Shown here piece after piece: positions 58,385 through 64,000 of a stretch of DNA of 64,000 bases; the stretch's first letter is position 1, and every line of letters starts with the position of its first letter. Where the stretch lies: assembly GCF_014269035.2 (NCBI RefSeq), contig NZ_JABWRP020000012.1:140388-204387 (forward strand), given 5' to 3'. This DNA comes from Pseudomonas vlassakiae (GTDB lineage: Bacteria > Pseudomonadota > Gammaproteobacteria > Pseudomonadales > Pseudomonadaceae). The notes under the pieces were generated by a model, which searched no databases, was not told where the DNA came from, and was given only the letters and a program-made list of their open reading frames with translations. The translations under genes and the position numbers were made by a program.

Positions 58385-58827
58385 GGTTGACCTCTGCAAG
58401 GCACTGGGCGATGGATGGCAAATGAATGTGGCTTTTCCGACGGTGCAGGATGCTCGCCGTGACTGGCTAATTTATAACCGATACATATCGACTTTAGAAG
58501 CCTATAAAGTCATTTTTACCCAATACAATCGCAAATTTTACCGATATAGATCGACAAAAGGCTCGCCAGAGCCCTTGAAGCTTATACCTTCGATATAATC
58601 GCTTGGCGCAGGCTGCATCAGGATGCCAAAAGGCCTCAAGATGAAATCTGTTTCATTTTTCTGCTCGGGAAGCCGGGCTTGTGGCCGATAACCCGGTGCA
58701 AAGATGAAATCCGCAGGTAGTCTCATGCTGGCTCACCGCCAGCCGATCTAGGCTCAGGTTGCAGGGCGGCGGACCTAGAGCGGACCTTTCAAGGTCGGAC
58801 CATCAGCACACTGACCGAAGAACCTCC
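58385..58827. promoter_or_regulatory. AT-rich divergent region of aguA and rfbC with repeated palindromes
   Basis: 443 bases. Within it ACCGATACATATCGAC (58477-58492) and ACCGATATAGATCGAC (58540-58555) are near-identical, palindromic and 63 bp apart; a third, shorter element TCGATATAATCG lies at 58590-58601. This looks like an operator array for a dimeric repressor. The stretch is much AT-richer than the rest of the window. Confidence 0.55.
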
Positions 58828-59370
58828 ATGAACATCATAGCGACCGAGATACCTGACGTAGTCATCATCGAACCGAAGATCTTCGGCGACAGCCGTGGCT
58901 TCTTCTTCGAAAGCTTCAATGCGCGCGAATTCAAGATACAGACCGGGTTCGACGGCCATTTTGTGCAAGACAACCATTCGCGCTCACAGCGCGGCGTGCT
59001 GCGGGGCCTGCATTACCAGATCGACAATCCTCAGGGGAAACTGGTGCGCGTGGTGCAGGGCGAGGTGCTGGACGTGGCCGTCGACATCCGCCGCAGTTCA
59101 CCGACCTTTGGCCGTTGGGTGGCGCGTCGCCTCACCGCCACTGACCACCTGCAGTTCTGGATTCCACCGGGGTTCGCCCATGGCTTCCTGGTGCTGAGCG
59201 AAACCGCCGACTTCCTGTACAAGACCACCGACTACTACAATCCCGCCGCCGAGCGCTCGATCCGCTGGGACGACCCTGATCTGGCCATCGACTGGGGCGT
59301 GCAGCACCCGACCCTGTCGGCCAAGGACCAGGCGGCCGTGCTTTTGAAAGACGCGGACCTGTTCCCATGA
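58828..59370 (+). CDS. rfbC: dTDP-4-dehydrorhamnose 3,5-epimerase
   Basis: A 180-residue cupin epimerase (RmlC) of dTDP-L-rhamnose synthesis. The catalytic His/Asp region is in GVLRGLHYQ and the Tyr in LYKTTDYY; GFAHGFLVLSE is a family signature. ATG 58828 follows GAACCTCC; upstream frame extension is rejected. It overlaps rfbD by four bases. rfbA and rfbB are not present on either side. Confidence 0.95.
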   Translation: MNIIATEIPDVVIIEPKIFGDSRGFFFESFNAREFKIQTGFDGHFVQDNHSRSQRGVLRGLHYQIDNPQGKLVRVVQGEVLDVAVDIRRSSPTFGRWVARRLTATDHLQFWIPPGFAHGFLVLSETADFLYKTTDYYNPAAERSIRWDDPDLAIDWGVQHPTLSAKDQAAVLLKDADLFP

Positions 59371-60227
59371 GAATGCTCGTCTGTGGCCACCATGGCCAGG
59401 TCGCCCAGGCCCTGCAGGCGCAGTTGCGCGGGCTCGGCGAGGTACACCTGCTTGGCCGCGACCAATTGGACCTGGCCAGACCCGAGTCCCTGCGCGAACC
59501 GCTGCGGCGCCTGGCCCCGCAACTGATCATCAACGCCGCCGCCCACACCGCAGTGGACCAGGCCGAAAGCGAACCGGACCTGGCCTTCGCAATCAACGCA
59601 GAAGGCCCACGAGTGTTGGCCGAAGAGGCGGTACGCCTGGGTGCGCCGCTGATTCACTACTCCACCGACTATGTCTTCGATGGTGAAAAGGCCCTGCCCT
59701 ACACCGAGCTCGACCGCCCCAACCCGCTGGGCGTCTATGGCCGCAGCAAACTGGCCGGGGAGCAAGCCATCACCGCTGTGGATGGCGAACACCTGATTTT
59801 GCGCACCAGTTGGGTCTATTCGCTGTACGGGCGCAATTTCCTGCTGACCATGCAACGCCTGCTGCAGGAAAAACCGCAACTGCGCGTGGTCGACGACCAG
59901 GTCGGCGCCCCCACCTGGGCCACGACCATCGCCGTCGCCACCCGGCAACTGATCGCCCGTTGGCAAGCCGGGCAGCGCGGCGCATGGGGCACCTATCACC
60001 TGACCGCACAAGGCGAGACCTCCTGGTTCGGCTTCGCCCAGGCTATCGGCGAACAGCTCAAGGCTCGCGGCCTGCCCTGCGCCGAGCTGGTGCCGATCGC
60101 TTCCAGCGAATACCCGACCCCAGCGCGTCGCCCGGCCAACTCTCGCCTGGACTGCTCGCGCCTGGCCGGTGAGTGGGATGTACACCTGCCGCACTGGCAG
60201 CAGGCACTGATCGACTGCCTCAAGTAG
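59367..60227 (+). CDS. rfbD: dTDP-4-dehydrorhamnose reductase
   Basis: A 286-residue short-chain-type reductase (RmlD) making dTDP-L-rhamnose. The NAD(P) motif is degenerate at the start (MLVCGHHGQVAQAL); the catalytic YGRSK and the STDYVFDG block are clear. Overlap with rfbC shows coupled translation. The next gene, a sensor kinase, begins 38 bases later and may be a separate transcript. Confidence 0.95.
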   Translation: MRMLVCGHHGQVAQALQAQLRGLGEVHLLGRDQLDLARPESLREPLRRLAPQLIINAAAHTAVDQAESEPDLAFAINAEGPRVLAEEAVRLGAPLIHYSTDYVFDGEKALPYTELDRPNPLGVYGRSKLAGEQAITAVDGEHLILRTSWVYSLYGRNFLLTMQRLLQEKPQLRVVDDQVGAPTWATTIAVATRQLIARWQAGQRGAWGTYHLTAQGETSWFGFAQAIGEQLKARGLPCAELVPIASSEYPTPARRPANSRLDCSRLAGEWDVHLPHWQQALIDCLK

Positions 60228-60265
60228 CGCATAATTGCGCCAGACCCTTCTGGCGCATTGACCCG

Positions 60266-62080
60266 ATGATTGCAAAACCCACGCCCCCACGCCGACCCCG
60301 CTGGCGCAGCCTGGCCCTGCTGGCCCTGTGCCTGGCGCCCCTGTTGTGGCCACTGCACCATCTGGCCGAGCGCTACTACCAGGATGAGCTGGCCTCACAG
60401 AACCGCCAGACCCTCGACCTGTACGTCGCCAACCTGCTCGGCACCCTGCACCGCTACGAAACCCTGCCGCAGATCCTTGGCGACCTCCCGGCGCTGCGCG
60501 GCGTGCTGGCCGACCCGTTCCGCCTCGAAGCCGTGACCAATGCCAACCGCCTGCTCAAGGACATCGTCCACCAGACCGGCGCCGAAGTGATGTACCTGAT
60601 GGACGTCAGTGGCAATACCCTCGCCGCCTCCAACTGGGACAAGTCGGACAGCTTCGTCGGCCGTAACTTCTCTTTCCGCCCGTACTTCATCGAAGCCATG
60701 GCCGGCCACTTGGGGCGCTTTTTCGGCCAAGGCACCACCTCGGCCAAACGCGGCTACTTCTTCGCTGCCGCTGTGCGCGACCGCGAGCGCATCGTGGGTG
60801 TGCTGGTGGTCAAGGTCGACCTGGACCACACCGAAACCCTCTGGGGCCGCACCCCCGAACAGCTGCTGCTGACCGACCACAACGGCGTGGTGATCCTCAC
60901 CTCACGCCCCGAATGGCGTTTTCGCGCCACCCGTGAGCTGACCGACGCCGAGCGCCAGGCGATCATCGCGATCCAGCCCTACCCGACCCAGGCCCCGCAG
61001 CCGCTGGTGCTCAACCATGACGCCTGGCTCACCCAGACCCGCGACATCAAGGAAACCGGCTGGCAGGTGAGCATCCTCGCCCCGCGCCAGCTGGTTGATC
61101 GCTCGGTGCAGACGGTGATGGCGATTGGCGCTGGCGCTCTGCTGGTACTGATGCTGTTTACCGGCCTGGTGATGCAGCGGCGGCGCCACTACATCGACCG
61201 TATCGACTTTGAAGCCCGCGGCCGCCAGGAGCTGGAGTCACGCGTGGCCGAGCGTACTGCGGCCCTCGAAGGCCTCAATGCCCGGCTGAAAAGCGCGGTG
61301 CTGGAGCGCGAAAATGCCCAGCAGGAGCTGGTGCGCGCCCAGGATGAACTGGTCCAGGCCGGCAAGCTGTCGGTACTCGGCACCATGTCGGCGAGCATCA
61401 GCCACGAGCTTAACCAACCTCTGGCGGCGATCCGCAGCTACGCCGAAAACGCCGAGATCCTGCTCGACCACCAGCGCACCGAGGACGCCCGCGGCAACCT
61501 CAAGCTGATTGGTGAGCTGACCGGGCGCATGGCCTCGATCATCGCCCACCTGCGCGCCTTTGCCCGTCGCGACCGCCACGCCCCGGAAAGCGTGGCGCTG
61601 CAACCGGCACTGGATGATGCCCTGGCGCTGCTGGCCAAGCGCCGCCGGGCGATGGCCGTGGAGCTGATCCGCGACCTGCCCGAGGCCACCCTGTGGGTGC
61701 AGGCCGGCGAAACCCGCCTGCGCCAGGTGCTCGGCAATCTGCTGGCCAACGCCCTCGATGCCCTGACCGAAAAGGCCAACCCGCGTCGCCTGTGGCTGAG
61801 TGCCGAGAAGCACGAGGACTGCGTCTACCTGTACATTCGCGACAACGGCCCAGGCTTCAGCCGCCAGGCCCTGGAGCACGCCAAGGAGCCGTTCTTCACC
61901 ACCAAGACCCGCACCCAGGGCCTGGGCCTGGGCCTGGCCATCTGCGAAAGCCTGATGCGCACGCTGGGCGGTGAGCTGCTGCTGGCCAATCACCCTGAAG
62001 GTGGTGCCCTGCTCACCCTGCAATTGCGCGTGGCCGCCCCCGGCGCGACCTTGCCCACTTCGGAGGACTCCTCGGCATGA
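60266..62080 (+). CDS. DctB-like sensor histidine kinase
   Basis: A 604-residue membrane kinase. Helix one is at about residues 13-32, a periplasmic double-Cache domain of about 250 residues follows (VSGNTLAASNWDKSDSFVGR, GYFFAAAVRDRERIVGVLV), then helix two near 295-315, a coiled coil, and a kinase core with H-box SASISHELNQPLAAIRSYAEN and G-box GLGLGLAICESLM. This is the DctB/MifS architecture for dicarboxylate sensing. ATG at 60266 chosen because the longer frame overlaps rfbD. It overlaps the regulator gene by an ATGA. Confidence 0.92.
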   Translation: MIAKPTPPRRPRWRSLALLALCLAPLLWPLHHLAERYYQDELASQNRQTLDLYVANLLGTLHRYETLPQILGDLPALRGVLADPFRLEAVTNANRLLKDIVHQTGAEVMYLMDVSGNTLAASNWDKSDSFVGRNFSFRPYFIEAMAGHLGRFFGQGTTSAKRGYFFAAAVRDRERIVGVLVVKVDLDHTETLWGRTPEQLLLTDHNGVVILTSRPEWRFRATRELTDAERQAIIAIQPYPTQAPQPLVLNHDAWLTQTRDIKETGWQVSILAPRQLVDRSVQTVMAIGAGALLVLMLFTGLVMQRRRHYIDRIDFEARGRQELESRVAERTAALEGLNARLKSAVLERENAQQELVRAQDELVQAGKLSVLGTMSASISHELNQPLAAIRSYAENAEILLDHQRTEDARGNLKLIGELTGRMASIIAHLRAFARRDRHAPESVALQPALDDALALLAKRRRAMAVELIRDLPEATLWVQAGETRLRQVLGNLLANALDALTEKANPRRLWLSAEKHEDCVYLYIRDNGPGFSRQALEHAKEPFFTTKTRTQGLGLGLAICESLMRTLGGELLLANHPEGGALLTLQLRVAAPGATLPTSEDSSA

Positions 62081-63486
62081 CGACCGAGCCTAACATCGAC
62101 AGCCAGGCCCAGGTGATCCTGGTGGATGACGACCCACACCTGCGCCAGGCCCTGAGCCAGACCCTCGACCTGGCCGGGCTCAAGGTTGTCGCCTTGGCTG
62201 ACGCCCAGGGCCTGGCCGAGCGCATCGAGCCTGATTGGCCAGGCGTGGTGGTCAGCGATATCCGCATGCCAGGCATCGACGGCCTGCAACTGCTGGAGCA
62301 GCTGCACGGCGGCGACAGCGATCTACCGGTGTTGCTGATTACCGGCCATGGCGATGTGCCGCTGGCGGTACAGGCCATGCGCGCGGGCGCCTACGACTTT
62401 CTGGAAAAACCCTTCGCCAGCGACGCCCTGCTCGACAGCGTGCGCCGCGCCCTGGCCGTGCGCCGCCTGGTGCTGGACAACCGCAGCCTGCGCCTGGCCC
62501 TGAGCGACCGCCAGCAACTGGCCACGCGCCTGGTTGGCCATTCACCTTCGATGCAACGCCTGCGTGAACAGATCGGCGCCCTGGCGGGTACCCGTGCCGA
62601 TGTCCTGATTCTCGGTGAGACCGGTGCCGGCAAAGAGGTGGTCGCCCGCGCCCTGCACGACCTGTCCAGCCGACGCGAAGGTCCGTTCGTGGCCATCAAC
62701 GCCGGCGCACTGGCCGAGTCGGTGGTCGAAAGCGAGCTGTTCGGCCACGAGCCGGGCGCCTTCACTGGTGCTCAGAAGCGCCGCATCGGCAAGTTCGAGT
62801 TCGCCAATGGCGGCACGCTGTTCCTCGACGAAATCGAGAGCATGAGCCTGGACGTGCAGGTAAAGCTGCTGCGCCTGCTGCAGGAGCGAGTGGTCGAGAG
62901 GCTCGGTGGCAACCAACTCATCCCGCTGGATATCCGCATCATCGCGGCCACCAAGGAAGACCTGCGCACCTCCGCCGACCAGGGCCGCTTCCGCGCCGAC
63001 CTCTACTATCGCCTCAACGTGGCGCCACTGCGCATCCCTCCCCTGCGCGAGCGTGGGGACGACATCCTGGTGCTGTTCCAGCACTTCGCCGATGCCGCCA
63101 GCCAGCGGCATGGCCTGCCGCCCCACAGCCTGCAACCGGCCCAGCGGGCCATGCTGCTGCGCCATGACTGGCCAGGCAACGTGCGCGAACTGCAGAACGC
63201 CGCCGAACGCTTTGCCCTGGGCCTGGAGCTGGCCCTGGACGGCCAGGCACCTGCTGCTGCCCCGACGGCGGCGCCAATCCTGCTGGGCAACCTCAGCGAA
63301 CAGGTCGAGCAGTTCGAACGCTCGCTGATCGCTGCCGAACTGGCCCAACCCCACAGCTCCATGCGCAGCCTCGCCGAAGCCCTCGGCATTCCGCGCAAGA
63401 CCCTGCACGACAAGCTACGCAAGCACGGCCTGCATTTCGAAGGCGGTAGCAGCGGCAGCGACGACCACGAGGAAAACCGCTCATGA
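62077..63486 (+). CDS. DctD-like sigma-54-dependent response regulator
   Basis: A 469-residue NtrC-family activator. The receiver has Asp61 (VVSDIRMPGIDG) and the acidic pair VDDDPH. The AAA+ domain has Walker A GETGAGKE, GAFTGA (sigma-54 contact) and Walker B GGTLFLDEIESM. The C-terminal Fis-type helix-turn-helix is MRSLAEALGIPRKTLHDKL. It would activate sigma-54 promoters of organic-acid transport genes, none of which is in this window. By recalled gene order it may be the MifR ortholog; this is not secure. Confidence 0.93.
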   Translation: MTTEPNIDSQAQVILVDDDPHLRQALSQTLDLAGLKVVALADAQGLAERIEPDWPGVVVSDIRMPGIDGLQLLEQLHGGDSDLPVLLITGHGDVPLAVQAMRAGAYDFLEKPFASDALLDSVRRALAVRRLVLDNRSLRLALSDRQQLATRLVGHSPSMQRLREQIGALAGTRADVLILGETGAGKEVVARALHDLSSRREGPFVAINAGALAESVVESELFGHEPGAFTGAQKRRIGKFEFANGGTLFLDEIESMSLDVQVKLLRLLQERVVERLGGNQLIPLDIRIIAATKEDLRTSADQGRFRADLYYRLNVAPLRIPPLRERGDDILVLFQHFADAASQRHGLPPHSLQPAQRAMLLRHDWPGNVRELQNAAERFALGLELALDGQAPAAAPTAAPILLGNLSEQVEQFERSLIAAELAQPHSSMRSLAEALGIPRKTLHDKLRKHGLHFEGGSSGSDDHEENRS

Positions 63487-63938
63487 GTGCCGATAGCCAA
63501 TACCTGCAGTCCGTGCTGCACGGCGACATTCCCCTGACCCGTGACATGGGCCTGGAAGTCATCGATTGGCAAGCCCAGACCCTGCGCCTGCAGCTGCCAC
63601 TGGCGGCCAACGTCAACCACAAGAGCACCATGTTTGGCGGCAGCCTGTACTGTGCCGCGGTACTGGCGGGGTGGGGCTGGCTGCACCTTCGGCTGCGTGA
63701 ACTGGGCATCGATGACGGGCATATCGTCATCCAGGAAGGCCAGATCAGTTACCCGTTACCGGTGACCGGCGCGGCGGTGGCGCGTTGCGCAGCACCGGAC
63801 GACAAGACCTGGCAGCGGTTCCTGACGATGTACCAGCGCCGGGGCCGGGCGCGGCTGACACTGGCGACCACGGTCAGCAACGCCGGCAGTGATGAGCCCG
63901 CCGTCACCTTCAGCGGGCAGTACGTCCTGCACCGCTGA
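63483..63938 (+). CDS. YiiD_C-type thioesterase domain protein
   Basis: A 151-residue single-hotdog protein of the putative thioesterase family PF09500 (LPLAANVNHKSTMFGGSLYC is the diagnostic helix region). It overlaps the regulator gene by an ATGA, so it is expressed with the two-component system, although no functional link is evident. Substrate unknown. Confidence 0.82.
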   Translation: MSADSQYLQSVLHGDIPLTRDMGLEVIDWQAQTLRLQLPLAANVNHKSTMFGGSLYCAAVLAGWGWLHLRLRELGIDDGHIVIQEGQISYPLPVTGAAVARCAAPDDKTWQRFLTMYQRRGRARLTLATTVSNAGSDEPAVTFSGQYVLHR

Positions 63939-63950
63939 AAAGGCTGGCGC

Positions 63951-64000
63951 GATCCCTGTGGGAGCGGCCTTGCGTCGCGAAAGGGGCGCGCAGCGGCCCC
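63951..64000. repeat. REP element cut by the window end
   Basis: GATCCCTGTGGGAGCGGCCTTGCGTCGCG and flanking GC-rich bases match one arm of the REP family; the partner arm would lie beyond base 64000. Confidence 0.6.

Overview
The window is GC-rich chromosomal DNA from a fluorescent pseudomonad, most likely the Pseudomonas putida group. The evidence is the protein sequences, the dense dispersed REP elements (GCGGGT-AACCCGC and GCGGAT-ATCCGC types), and a gene order that, as far as I recall, runs in reverse through the P. putida KT2440 loci around PP_0320 down to PP_0263. The species call rests on recognition and not on a search. No prophage, insertion sequence, CRISPR array or integrative element is visible.

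Left part (1-31850). Two chemoreceptors flank a ZapA-like/coiled-coil gene pair. About 25 kb of quaternary-amine catabolism follows. It holds choline uptake (cbcXWV), glycine betaine demethylation (gbcA, gbcB), dimethylglycine demethylation with its own electron-transfer flavoprotein (dgcA, dgcB, etfA, etfB, plus a DUF5943 gene and a dipeptidase-like gene), L-carnitine capture and oxidation (caiX, cdhC, cdhA, cdhB), a serine dehydratase that can feed the end product into pyruvate, and two AraC/GlxA-type activators (gbdR, cdhR). Carnitine becomes betaine, betaine becomes dimethylglycine and then sarcosine; the sarcosine-to-glycine step is not in the window. An orphan Rhs-tip gene with a repeat-rich upstream region sits between gbcA and the etf genes. 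A histidine biosynthesis operon (hisB-hisH-DUF2164-hisA-hisF) closes this part.

Middle part (32020-48860). An OFA-type MFS transporter, asmA-mutY-yggX, tRNA-Phe, a type II toxin-antitoxin locus whose toxin gene carries an amber codon, ppk2, a GABA-permease-like gene, a basic amino acid ABC transporter, a methyltransferase, a small lipoprotein, tRNA-Thr, and a DUF4160/DUF2442 pair whose DUF4160 gene carries an opal codon.

Right part (48863-64000). A TonB-dependent siderophore receptor diverges from an OmpR/EnvZ-type two-component pair. Then come a membrane-anchored FMN glutamate-synthase-like protein, an OprD-family porin, agmatine deiminase aguA, the dTDP-rhamnose genes rfbC and rfbD, a DctB/DctD-like sigma-54 two-component system, and a YiiD-type thioesterase.

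The most interesting sequence-level observations are: two toxin-like genes each broken by a single stop codon while the partner gene is intact, each close to a tRNA gene; four degenerate palindromic units upstream of the orphan rhs gene; direct repeats with a 21-bp period that look like operators for CdhR and GbdR; a sigma-54 promoter match upstream of gbdR; a hairpin-rich candidate small RNA between the carnitine genes and gbdR; and two catabolic enzymes (DgcA and the dipeptidase homologue) lacking expected metal ligands.
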